A stretch of 64,000 bases of DNA, taken from Serinus canaria (lineage: Eukaryota; Chordata; Aves; Passeriformes; Fringillidae). The position numbers and the translations under genes were made by a program. Each line of letters begins with the position of its first letter. Within the stretch, counting starts at the first letter, position 1. Below the pieces are notes generated by a model. The model ran no database searches. It had not been told where the DNA came from and worked only from the letters and a program-made list of their open reading frames with translations. The stretch is taken from the NCBI RefSeq assembly GCF_022539315.1, contig NC_066316.1, forward strand, positions 67,443,494 to 67,507,493, written 5' to 3'. Positions 1 through 11,326 of the stretch are shown here, one piece after another.

Positions 1-176
<176 letters not shown>

Positions 177-3100
177 TAAGCTGCAATGTTTATTTATATT
201 CTCTGAGCTCAAAGGAGAATGGCTATAATGTGTAAGTTTTGTGTATGCTTGAAAACAGTTCTGACTCAAAGCTGCTTTGCCATGGTCGTGATAAAAATGA
301 CAAGGGGACAATTCAACATATTCATTTCTACAGTTTTAATTGTGCTCAATTCAATTAATATAATTTCTAGACAGCTAATGAAAGCAGTGTAAAATTATTA
401 TATTCTGGAGCAAATAACTCTCCACAGTACTGCATTTACTATAAGATACCTACAGTTTAACTCCCACAGAGGCCTTCCTCGGTTTATTCTGTCAGTCTGG
501 TTCACTGCAAGGTTTGATGACTGTCTGAATGTCTGGTACTATCAAATCTCTTTTTCATAAACTCCTAAATTTTAATCCTTGCTTTTGAGATGGATGGAAA
601 AGGAAGAAAATAGTTCTGTAATGTGCAGACCAGAGCTCATGGCAGGGTCACAGCAGGGCCAGATTCTCTGCATGGGAGAACTGGAGGCCCCATGGCTCTT
701 TGTTGAAACCCTGCCAAGTGTCCAATGGATTAAGATTTGTAGGAGGGGGTGATTGGATCTGCCTATGCAGAAAGAGCTTTTTATTCTTGTTGCCCCCCTG
801 AAGATTGTGGGCATTCAGGTGAAGAGGAAAGGGGTGAGGTGAAAGCCATGCATGGAAAAGACTTTAATCCCTTCTTTTTCTCATCAGCATAGATAGTAAC
901 AGGGGATGCCCTGCATTTCAAGCTGCCTCTAGCTGCATTTTTAGTCTTTTTTATTACAAAAAAAATTATCTAAATACTCAACAGTCTGGCTGTGTGCACT
1001 GCAGTTGATTTAATGGAAAATGCCCTAGAGCAGTTTTAGTTTTCCAATCTGTGCTGTGATCAAGCAGTCAGATCCATATATCAAATTGAGCAGGAGAAGC
1101 ATCAAGGTGGAGTTCAGTTTGCCCTGTGGTGTCTCACACCACTTCAGAAGACTGAACTCAGCAAAACTAATCTTCCAGACTTTTGCCAGGAATTTCAAGT
1201 TTGCTAGCAGCCAGTAGCTGATATTTGAGGAGAGAATGTGGGGACTGGAAGGCATCTCATGATCAGCAGTGAACTTTGGCATCCTTAACAGGGAGCAGCT
1301 TAGCAAAGGTGTGGCTGTGACAACTGAATGAGGTAGCAGAAAATATAATGGCATGTTTCTGTGGAATGGATGAGTCCCTCTGCCCAGCACTTCCCCATGT
1401 GGGGTGTTGCCTCCAGTCAGAGCTGCTCTGTCACCAGTCAGCACAGAAGTCTTCCTGCCATAAGGATTTCTGGTAGTGGTGTGAGAAAACCATGACTTCT
1501 GCAGGTTTATTGAGGGTTTAGGCAGACACTGCATGCTGTGCAAAGGTCAAAGAGAGAAAAAAGATGTACAAACTTTAGTTGGTGCATTGTTGCTCCCAGA
1601 GGATGGGCAATGCTCCTGACTGGGCTGCAGGAATTCTTTAGTCACTGCCAGCAGAGTGGGTGCACAGGGGCTGTCACCAGCCAGGGCAGAGTTAGGTGAA
1701 AATACCATTCCATGCAAAAACAACCATTTAAGCCCTATGTTTACTCACAAGTCTGTAGCTGAACACAAGGTTGGCCATGGCTGCAGATCATGTCTGCACT
1801 TCATAAATGTTTCTTTCCCCCACCAACGGAGAAAGAGTCCACAGGATGTGCATTTAAGTGCTTGCAATATATAATTTCCTTTAGGAGCCATGACAGTAAT
1901 CTCAGGCATGGGCTGTGTCCTGAAATTCTGGACAGTTTTATTACGTGGCAGCTTGAGCACATCAAAGACAACCAGTGGGATCTCTCCTCTTTCAGCACCA
2001 TCCTACCCCTTCATCCCTCACTACATAAAGCCCTCACATGCCAAAAGTCCTTCTGGCTCACTCTCCTCCACCTGCACTAGGAAGACACCAAGTAGCTGGA
2101 AGCAATTTTTTGTGTGTTACATATCACTAAGTCAGCAATTTTTTGGACAGTCATGTACTGCCTTGGTTACACCCTGCCCAGGCTCTAGGCCAGGGCCATT
2201 CCTTCCCACCAGGACTCCCCTGTTGCTCATCTAGGAGGTCTTAATAATTCTCATGGTCACCATCACTCCCCTCTGCCAGTTTTACATAAGGGCAGCCTGG
2301 ATCTTACATTTGAGTATCCAAATTTACAGATTTCAGTCCAGTCTCATTTCCCAGACCCTAAATGGGAAAGCTTTTATAGGCTGAGGCAGCAGTGCAGGGG
2401 AATTGGGGCCTTCTCAGGAGGATCTGTCTTTGCAAGTGGATTGAAAAGAGAGCTTGGACTTCCCAAGGCGACAAAGACCTCCTGAGCTCCTTAGAAAATG
2501 CTCTCTTTTCCCCTGACATAGAAAGGACCATCTATCTTCTGTTTCACACTGGGAGGAGGAAGGACCTTGTGAAGAACAAAGTTTTGTGAATAACAAAGTT
2601 TTGAGACAGGGAGTAGGTTCAGATGCACCCACAGGGCTTTTCTTGCCATTATGACATAGCTTGTACGAGGAAAAAAAATGGGATTTCTATCACCCTGAGA
2701 GGCAAGACTGAGCCCTCTTCATTTAAGTAAACAACCCAGAGGTGAGAGAATGCATTCTGTTGGCCCTCCCGGCACTTTGGTACCCAAGAAGTGACACTGA
2801 AAAGTGTCAGCCTTGAAACAACGAGGGTCATGGAACTGTCTGTCTGCTGTAATATCCAGTTTCTGAAATAGTTGTGGGCATGTTGTCCTGATGTTCCTGC
2901 TTACAGCTTGTAGCAGGCTGGGAGAAGTGGAGAGAGGTCCTCAGACAAAGGGAGTGCTCTCTTGCTTGACAAGCTCTTAGTGCCTGGAGAGATGATTTAC
3001 AGCACACATCCCAGTCCTGGGTGGTACCCATGCCTGCAGGACACCATACCTCGTGCCTTCCCATGTCTGGAACCATTGTTTTAAGCTTGTGTAGAAGGAG

Positions 3101-4452
3101 GGAGAACCACAAAGAGTAGGACAGAGGGGGAAGGCAGGCGGTTTACAGCAGGGAAACAGACTGGGAGGCACAGAACTTGGCATTCTTTGTCCTACAGATT
3201 TCAACCAGTTCCTGTCCTGATGCCCCATTTTGGAAGAGAGGCTGGTGCAGTAGTGAGATATATGAGCAGTAAAGATTTTGCTGGTGGAGATAAAGATCAG
3301 TCTAGAGTTCATAATAAAGCCTTGCCCCAAACTCTATAGCTCCCACAAGCAAGACTAACTTTTTGGAAGGTGTCCTCATGTTCAGACTTCAACCAAGCCT
3401 GTTTCTCTGTCAGTGATCATAATGGGCCACTATGATAACTAATTTATGCTTTTTTATCCTTTTCACAAGGCAACAGAGTCAAATAAGCAACTTTCACAGT
3501 CTTTCACACAGAGTCTCTATTTACAGTATTACAGTGGAGAAATGAAAAATAGACTGGGCCAGAGGAGGAGCCAAGCTTAAGAAAGAGTTTGCCTAGGGGA
3601 TGTTTCTCAGTGTCAGTTTCTTTTCTCTTTGACAAATGCCCTTCCCTAGCAGTAGTTGGAGAATGTGTGGGTTTTTAACATGCTACCTTTGGGATAGGGA
3701 GTAATATAAGCCATACCAAACAAGTGTCTCTGACCTTGCCCCTTGTGCTTTCTGCTGCAGTTGTCACGCCAAGAGCATTTTCATTTTAACTCTAGTGTGA
3801 CAGCTATGGTGCTACTCACATTGCTGCCTCTGGACAGGCAGGTCTCTGAGCCTGGGCTCCAAGCAGCCCTGCAGCCTTTGGGCAGCTGTATTCAGCCTCC
3901 TCATCCCTGGGGGAAGCTGGCCCATGAGTGCCAGAGAGCATGTGCTACCCAAGCCTGGGGCCAAGTACATAACAGTGAGCCAGCAGGTGTAACATCATCA
4001 TGGATGGTAAATAAAAGGTAAAGAAAGAGGTGTAGTCACCACATAGGATAGATAAGGTCAGGTGGGTTTATTTGTAAGCAAGGCTCTGCTCACAAATGCT
4101 GTAGCTCAAGGTTGCATCTATTCATCTGTTATATCAAGGAAATAACTTATTTTAAAGAATAAAACCAAAGCAAAAAACAGATACTGATAGTCTAGCTTTT
4201 AGGATGAGATGTTGGGGGTTTTCAGGCTTTAATTTCTAAGTGAAGTGGCATGACTTCCAGAGTTTTAAAACTTGTTCCTCCTTTTCCCCAGAAAAAACTT
4301 GGTTTGCATTGCACTCAGTAAGAATAGCATTCAGAGGTTGTCTTCCCTTAGGAGCAGCTTTGCTGTTCCGTTCTGTGCATTGTATTACTTTGACCACTGG
4401 TCTGAAAGCATGCATTGGGTCTGGAAGTCTCGGGATCTCTAGCTGGTCAGAG

Positions 4453-4900
4453 TGACCCCGAGAAAAGTTAGAAAGTCTCTTTTCCCAGCCCGGTGCTCAA
4501 AGGAGTCAGGGCTCTTCATTTCTCGGTCTCAAGGTTGTTTATTGTATCTTATCTATAAAATTCCTTCTCCTATCCAGCCGAGGTTCACTCAGCAAGACAG
4601 TCTGAGGCACTCTGCCTACCCCCGGGGTGGTATTATGTCTTTATACTAAAAACTACGTGTACAATATTTACAATTACTTTCCAATACCTATCACCTATGT
4701 TATACAGTGAGCTTCTACTCTAAACCAATCTAATAGTGCCAACATCAGAGCAGAAGATGGAGGCCAAGAAGAAGAAGAAAGGCTGGACACTCCCAGATTA
4801 CTCCATCTTGCCCCCTGAGCCCCCATTCTAGAAACCCCAAAAATCTATTTTTCACCCTGTGATAAATTCACTATCATTCTACTTAAACTGTTGTGGGCTG
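4453..4900 (-). mobile_element. Retroviral-type LTR, minus orientation
   Basis: Read on the minus strand this has LTR layout: a TATAAAG box (complement of 4639-4645), then about 100 bp later an AATAAA poly(A) signal (complement of 4538-4543), then a U5-like tail ending near 4453 with a TG/CA-type end. The sequence resembles an avian endogenous-retrovirus LTR I have seen, but I cannot give a family name. The U3 end near 4900 is a guess, since the boundary with the next repeat is unclear. No gag, pol or env remains sit beside it, so it is a solo or broken LTR within the FYN intron. Confidence 0.65.
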
Positions 4901-5039
4901 CAGATCTTCATCTAAGGTTGGTAATTTGCTCCATGGGTCATAATCAAAACCACAAGCATCTTGGGCTCTGTGGCAGTCCAGGACAGCCAGAGGGATGTCC
5001 TGAATTCTGACATGGAAGGAGCATCATTCCCAGTCTGTG

Positions 5040-5626
5040 TATTGGATTTGTATGGCCAAGCTATCATAGTAGGAGGATGGGGAGGGGTGCCTGAGAAGAG
5101 GCTGTGACCTTGTGGGAGGCCTGTGGAGAAAGGAAACCCTGCTGGAGCAGCCTGCCCTTGAATGACCTTGGAAGAGTGACCCACGTGGCAATCTGAGGAG
5201 AACTGTTGCCTGTGGGATGGACCCATGCTGGAAAATTTCATGGAGAACTGTCTCCCATGTAGGAACCCCATGCTGGAGCAGGGGAAGGACTCCTCTCTCT
5301 CCCTGAGCTGCATGAGAAACAACCAGTGATGAGCTGACCATAGCACCCATTCTCTGTCTCCTTGCACCACTGAGGGAGGAGCTAGAACTGTTTTTAAGGT
5401 CTTATTTTACTTCTCATTACCCTGTTCTGATTTTGTTAGCAAGAAATTCAATTTTTATCTCTAGTTCTAGCCTGTTTTGCCCGTGACACTATTTGGCAAG
5501 TGATCTATCCCAGTCCTTATCTCAACTCATGAACCCTTTGTTATATTTTCTCTTCCCTGTCCAGCTGTGGAGTGAGAGAGAGGCTTTGGTGGGTGCTTGG
5601 CATCCAGCCAAGGTCAACCCACTACA
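5040..5626 (+). mobile_element. Avian LTR fragment, plus orientation
   Basis: The right end is the clearest part: a conserved-looking tail containing TTGTTATATTTTCTC and CATCCAGCC, ending with ACA at 5626. This resembles the 3' end of a common avian LTR family. Upstream (about 5140-5300) are degenerate short units carrying CCCATGCTGGA and ATGGAGAACTG, which are typical of the internal repeats of that family. The left boundary is uncertain; sequence back to about 4905 may belong to it. There is no internal retroviral coding region. A 152-codon minus-strand frame at 4912-5370 is a by-product of the repeat and not a gene. Confidence 0.6.
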
Positions 5627-6224
5627 GTCCAAGAGAAGAAAGCAAAAGTAAAGTAGCCTAAAACAATCACTCTCCTCACTGGACTTCACATGTTCCAAAG
5701 TAATCTGTATAGCTCATTAGTTTGCATGTAGGGACACTCCCTAGTTACAGTAATGTTTCCTGTTTTTTGGAAGAGCAGCATTGCCCAGATCCATGCTATT
5801 TGCACATCTGCTGTGCTCCATCTAATCAAGCTCCTAAGAGCACACCAAAGTACTTTCCAGTGTTTTCTTCTGCCACAACTGGAAACTCCACATCTTTTTT
5901 TTTTGTGTCACAGTAACTCTTAAAGTCACTGTAACTTAAAGTTCCTAAAACTTTTCTAAGAAAAGTCAAGCAGTATTGCATTTCTGCCCCCAGTCTATAT
6001 GGGCAGTAGATTTTTATTGTACTGAGCATTAGAGTGGCCATATCCTGTGGCATCCTGAGATTATTGAGGGTTTCACTAATAAAGCTGGATGGTGAGAGGT
6101 TATTTGATTTTTTGTCTTCTCAGGGAATAAAAAGCTAATGGAAAAGCCATCTTTTGGGAATTGGATGTTTTCTTCTTGGCCAAATCGTAATTCTTGAAAC
6201 ATCATGAGCACAAGCTGATTTTTC

Positions 6225-6905
6225 ATAGAATTCTACAATGATAGAATAGTCTGGGTGGGAAGGGACCTCTTAAATGTCATCTAGTCCAATCCTACCATAA
6301 GCGGGGATATCTCAGGTTACTCAAGAGTCCTGTCCAGCCTGAACCTGAATGTTCCCAGGGATTGGGCATCCATGACCACTCTGGGCAACCTGCTCCAGTG
6401 TTTTACCACCCTCATTGTAAAAAACCTTTATTTCTTATACCTAATCCAAATTTAGTCTCCTTCAGTTTAAACCATTACCCCTTGTCCTATCCCAACAGGC
6501 TCCACTAACAGGCCCCCTCCAAGTGCTGGAAGGCCACAGTAAGGCTTCCCCAGAGGTGTGTCTTCTCCAGGCTGAACAATCCCAATTTTCTCAGCCATTT
6601 CTCATTTCAGTCCTTCTCTGGACTTGCTCCAACAGGTCCATCCTGTGCTGGGAACCCAGAGCTGGATGCAGAGTTCCAGGTGGAGTTTCAGCAGAGCAGA
6701 GGGGCAGAATTTCCTCCTTTGCCCTGCTGGCCAATCTGCTTTGGATGCAGCCCAGGACACTTTTGGCTTTCTGGGCTGCAGGTGCCCATTGCCAGCTCAT
6801 GCCCAGCCTCTCATCCACCAGCACACCCAAGTCCTTCTTGGCAGGGCTGCTCTCGCTCTTCTCATCCCCCACCCTGGATTGATACCAGGTGTTGCCCTAA
6901 CACAG
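6225..6905 (-). mobile_element. CR1 LINE, 5'-truncated, minus strand
   Basis: This is a non-LTR retrotransposon of the CR1 family, the main LINE of birds. It starts at the plus-strand left with the reverse complement of the CR1 3' tail (catagaattctacaatgata) and continues through the familiar GGGAAGGGACC and CTTGTCCTATCCC segments. On the minus strand, about 6590-6870 still encodes the reverse-transcriptase C-terminal region, including KDLGVLVDERL and AAQKAKSVLGCIQSR. The frame is broken downstream of that, so the copy is dead. The 5' truncation near 6905 is usual for LINE insertions. It lies antisense to FYN. Confidence 0.92.
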
Positions 6906-9168
6906 GTGTAAGAGCTGTACCCAACAAAAGAATATTGCTGGGTATTTTTTTTCACAAATTTAAGGATTTTAGGATAAACTTTTAAGGGGTCTGGAAGCAT
7001 ACTGCAAGCAGAATGTCATTTATTATTTATTAAGAGTTGAAACTCTTGGGTATTCATTAGGAGAGAGGAGTTGTACAGACTGCTCAGATATTCTCTCTAT
7101 GGTGTTAGAAGTGAAGATATGACAGACTCCAGCTATCAAAAGAGAAACACTAAAACTTGCAGGATAAGTAAGTCTATAGAATAAGTTTGTAAACATAAAT
7201 AGGCCATTTAAGAGGTAAAATGTGTACCTGAAGCACTGCTATTTTTATAAGTCTGACTAGTTATCCAATTGATTAGACATAAAAGTCTTTGAAACTTTGT
7301 TTTTAAATTAGCAGTTCATGTCAAAACTAACAGAATTTTTTTGGCAGATCCTAGGTACTTCAGCCCTTGCTGGATGTGTGAATTCCAGTGAGGAACATGA
7401 GGATTACTTGCTTTAGTTTCATGACCGGGGTATACTGTGGGGGAAGGGAAAGGGGAAAGGAGAAAAGAGAAAAGAAGAGCATTTTCCTGGATTAAACTGT
7501 GATGAAAAAATCTGGCTTGACTCACTTTCCAGGGACAAAAAAATGACTATGATTTCAGACAGCAATGTCTCTTTCATGTTCTTTTTTCTACCTTTTTGTT
7601 AAACAAAGGGAAGTGAAGAGCTGTTTATGTTTTTCCTCCCCCTTCTGTCTCCTCAGGGTTTTTCTTCCAGCACACAGTTCCTTATCAGGTTTCAGAGTGT
7701 GCTTTGCAGGACTGAGTAAAGCACTGGATAAAAATACCAAACATTTGATATCTTAGAACAACAAATCAGTTGGGAAGGAGCTTTTCTGCTCCTGTTGCTT
7801 CCATCCATGTTGTACTTAAGGATGTACAGCCAAAATAAAAGCAAAGAATGCAGTTTGCTAGTGGTTATTTATATACAAACAGATGAGTTACCGGTAACAG
7901 TTATTTTCACAGTCCTTTAATATGTAAGGGAAGCAAAGCACAGCAGAAGTTCTCACCCTAAAACATGAGGTAATTCACCTGATTCAAAGACAAGGATTTG
8001 AAAAAAGGTGCAGATTTTTGTTCAAAACACAAATTTATAAAACTAATATTGAGAACACAATATGAACAAAATGTGCATGTTTTTTTTTTTTTTCTTGTAG
8101 TATCTTGAAAACAGCAGAAAAGGCCAGAAAGTTTGGGTTGACGCTGCCTTGGGTCTGTAGTGCCTAACAGACCAGCAGTGTTTTGTAGTTTAATGAAAAA
8201 GTAAAATATCTTTTAGAAATGTTCTTGCTGGATAGTGAGGAATATCCAAATATTTGTTCAGTGTGTTCTGGTTTGTTGTGAGCCTCTGTGACCTAACAGC
8301 ATCAGTTTGGAGTCCATAGTATAGGAGAACCTTAACTCTATGCAGAAAATCTGATATCTGTAGAAGCCTGTTATTTATTACTTGCTTTTCATCATTTTGA
8401 AGACCTAATTATGGTCCACTTCAGGAGCCACTCAAAGCATTTGCTTCTAGTTTATAAATACCTAACACCAAAAATATGGTGGGTGGATGCATCTGATAAA
8501 TGAAACACAAGAAACCAGTGCTGAAGTGTTGGTCTGCCGGTTAGGGAATACTGTAAATCAGTAATCTAACCTTTCTTTTTGCAATTATACCTGCGAAAGG
8601 GAGAGTTAAGGAGAGGCCTGTAAGAGTACGAGACAGTTTTTTGGAGAGGCTCCTCAATGCACAACAGGCAGCAAAAGAAACAGTGCCCTACTTTTCCTTT
8701 CTCCTTTCCCTTGCCTTGCAGTAAAACCCATATATGAAACTAAACCAAGTACTCCTCATGTTTGAAAATGGGAGGTGCTGCAGTAAGCCAAGCAGAACCA
8801 TGCTGTGACCATGACATGGATAACTGAGAGCCTAAATATAAATACAAGGAATAAGTGGGGAGACCATGCCAGGGATGGTTACAGTGACAGGAATATGATC
8901 CTTGCCCAAACACTGCAAATGGATATCAGTAGGAGGAAATTACCATGACAAGATAAGAGGAAGAGGGGTTTTGTAATCCTAACATGCGATGAAAATCTAG
9001 AGGTGGATGGTCAGAAAAGGCTGATAGAAGAATGATACAGATGTTTTTTTCTAAGCATCCTTAATAATTAAACACAGCCAGGACATGAGGATACAGACTA
9101 AAGATCAAATCCAAGGTTACAGCTAAGTTACTGGCCTAAATGCTATGTAATGTAAGGATTTTATTCCC

Positions 9169-9647
9169 TGTCATGGCTTAAACCCAGCCAGTAACTTAAA
9201 TACCACACAGACACTTGCTCACTCCCACTGCCTACCCCCTCATCCCCCAAAAGGTGGGATGAGGAGGAGAATCAGAAAAAAGGTAAAACCTTTTCTTTTT
9301 ATCTTGACAAAGTAATATGCTCCTGCTGATATCCAAGAAGTTGAGATAATAACAGTTTAATAACTGAAATAAAGTCAAATATAATAATAATTTTATTGGA
9401 AATGAAAAAGAGAGGCATATAAGCCAAGAAAAACAAATTATGCACAATACAGTTTCTCCCAGCTTCTTGTGCACCTCCTCACTGGCAGAGCATGAGAAAC
9501 TGAAAAGTCCTTGAGGTAGGATGAACTCTTCTTATCAGCAACTAAAACATCAGTGTGTTACCAACATTATTCTCATACTAAATCCAAAACACAACATTGT
9601 CCAAGCTATTAGGAAGAAAGTTAACTCTATCCTAACCAAAACCAGAC
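9169..9647 (-). mobile_element. Solo LTR of ERVL-like avian family, minus strand
   Basis: On the plus strand it begins TGTCATGGCTTAAACCC and ends near AACCAAAACCAGAC, which are the reversed ends of an avian LTR family I recognise as ERVL-like. Further matches are an A/T-rich block with repeated ATAAT (9380-9393), GCACAATACAG (9441-9451), GGCAGAGCATGAGAA and AAAACATCAGTGTGTTA. Compared with what I remember of the full LTR, the segment with the TATA box is missing between the GCACAATAC block and the CTTCTTGTGCACC block (about 9451-9475), so the promoter is probably lost. No internal viral genes flank it. The family name is not assigned. Confidence 0.75.
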
Positions 9648-10248
9648 GTTTCTACAAGTCAAAGTGTAGAGTGGATAAATGAATCTGTATTGAAGAAGGT
9701 GATTGAATTATTCCTCACAAATAAGTTTACAACAAATACGAGATTTTGGGTTCTGGAGGTGGGACGAGACTCTTCAAAAGGATATCCTGCAAGAAGAAAG
9801 TGGAGGTTTCCCAGGGAAGGCCAGCGTCAGGGAAGCCAGGAAGAGGATAAGCTAACACAAAGTGCAACATTGAGGTGCTGGTTTCTAGATTCAGTCATGG
9901 AGAAACTGAAGTATCCCTGCTGGTTCTCCTGCAGAAATGCTTGGCAGGACCTGCTAAGTCAGGAGAATGAATTCTGCTGATATTTTTCAGCAGGAGACTG
10001 GGGCAGGGCAAGCACAAATCTTGCAGTCAGCGTGCAGGCTTGCTCTGAAACACCTCTGCATGCCTGTGGTGCCAGTCTTACCTCTGGTACTGTTAAAAAG
10101 AGAGTACTGGGAGAGAGGTGTAAACTAGAGTTTAGAGTAACTTGCAGTTAGTGTTTGGTGAAAAGCACTTCAGCAGAGGAATCAAGGGGTTACACAGAAA
10201 AGAAAAAGTAGCAAAGGGCCTGGCCTTACTCTCAGAGTCAAGCAAGAT

Positions 10249-10398
10249 GAGTCACCATCCCTGGAGGTATTTAAAAGTCCTGTAGGGACATGGTTCAGTG
10301 GTGGACTTGGCAGTGTTAGGTTAACAACTGGATCTAACAATTGGACTCAGCTTTCTTTAGGGTCTTTTCCAACCTAAATGTTTCTATGATTCTGTGAA
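10249..10398 (+). mobile_element. CR1 3' end fragment, plus strand
   Basis: A short CR1 tail. GTCACCATCCCTGGAGGTAT, a GGACATGGTTCAGTGGTGGA segment, TTTTCCAACC and the terminal TTCTATGATTCTGTGA follow the order of the CR1 3' UTR. Only about 150 bp remain, a typical extreme 5' truncation. It has no coding content. Confidence 0.9.
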
Positions 10399-10906
10399 GG
10401 TATCAACTTTTTACTTTTTTCTTCTGAGTGAGAGAGGGAGAGCTGTGGTTCTTTAGTGAAGATGTTTTGCTTGGCATTTGCCTTGTCTCGTGAGCAGCTT
10501 CGTTCTGTTTCGGTTTGGGAACAGTCGACTGTGATAGAAACTGTAGTAACCAGCACAGATGGAGGGCATGCAGGTCAGCAGCAATGAGCTTCTGGGATTA
10601 CACTGAAGGCAATGCTGCTGGACAACCCTGGTAGCCAGGAGTAGCATAGTTTGTCTTGAAGTCCTGCAGCATGACCTCACAGAATGTTTTCACAAAGGCC
10701 CACACTCAGGGTGAGGGTTTCAGAAATTCATCTTAATTTCTAAAATTTTGAATTTTCCATTTTTTGCAATGCATTTGTTTTCCTTAAGCACATCATATAT
10801 TACATTTCACAGTTCCTGCTGTCAGAGAGGGAAAGCACCAAATCCTGCCCATTATGAGTAAGCCAAGAGGGTAACCATGGGAGCAGTGTTCTGCTCATCA
10901 CTTGAT

Positions 10907-10971
10907 CCTCTATTGAGAAAGAAAATAATAAAAAAAAAAAATAAAAACCCTCTACTGAGAAAGAAAATAAT
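10907..10971. repeat. 23-bp direct repeat flanking an A-rich spacer
   Basis: The repeat CCTCTAYTGAGAAAGAAAAT (plus AAT) occurs at 10907-10929 and 10949-10971 with a single T/C mismatch. Between them lie 19 bases made of A plus one T and a closing CC. This is the shape expected when a LINE-driven insertion leaves little more than a poly(A) tail inside its target-site duplication, although a simple tandem duplication is also possible. It lies about 150 bp upstream of the last FYN exon. Confidence 0.75.
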
Positions 10972-11117
10972 CCAGGTTACCTTGCAGTGGATGAGGAGCT
11001 GAAATAGGACATCATTTTGTTGTGTTCTGCTTGTCTTAACCAAAAGAAATTAGTAAACCACATGTTTGGTAGTTATAGTTGAACTTGGTTCATTTTTCTG
11101 CAATTTACCCTTCACAG

Positions 11118-11326
11118 GCATGAATAACCGGGAAGTCTTGGAGCAAGTAGAACGAGGTTATCGGATGCCGTGCCCTCAGGACTGTCCCATCTCCCTGCAT
11201 GAGCTTATGATTCACTGCTGGAAAAAAGACCCAGAGGAGCGTCCAACTTTTGAATATTTACAGGGTTTTCTTGAAGACTACTTCACTGCAACAGAACCCC
11301 AGTACCAGCCTGGTGACAACCTGTAA
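11118..11326 (+). CDS. FYN: FYN terminal coding exon
   Basis: This exon gives the last 69 complete residues of FYN after the shared Gly codon. It starts after the ttcacag acceptor and ends at TAA (11324-11326). It encodes the C-lobe end of the kinase domain and the regulatory tail. [27 protein letters not shown] and [11 protein letters not shown] identify FYN: YES1 has MVNREV and CPQGCPES at these positions. The tail reads [13 protein letters not shown]. Its Tyr, seven residues from the end, is the site phosphorylated by CSK, which then binds the kinase's own SH2 domain and shuts it off. The last residues are GDNL, where I recall GENL in mammals; this is conservative and possibly normal for birds. 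Confidence 0.97.

Noticed and set aside
1025..1543. 172-codon minus-strand open frame inside the FYN intron
   Set aside because: No recognisable domain, no promoter or CpG context, and the length is within chance for this much intron.
6523..6985. Plus-strand open frames of 95-119 codons
   Set aside because: They are antisense readings of the CR1 element, whose true coding relic is on the minus strand.
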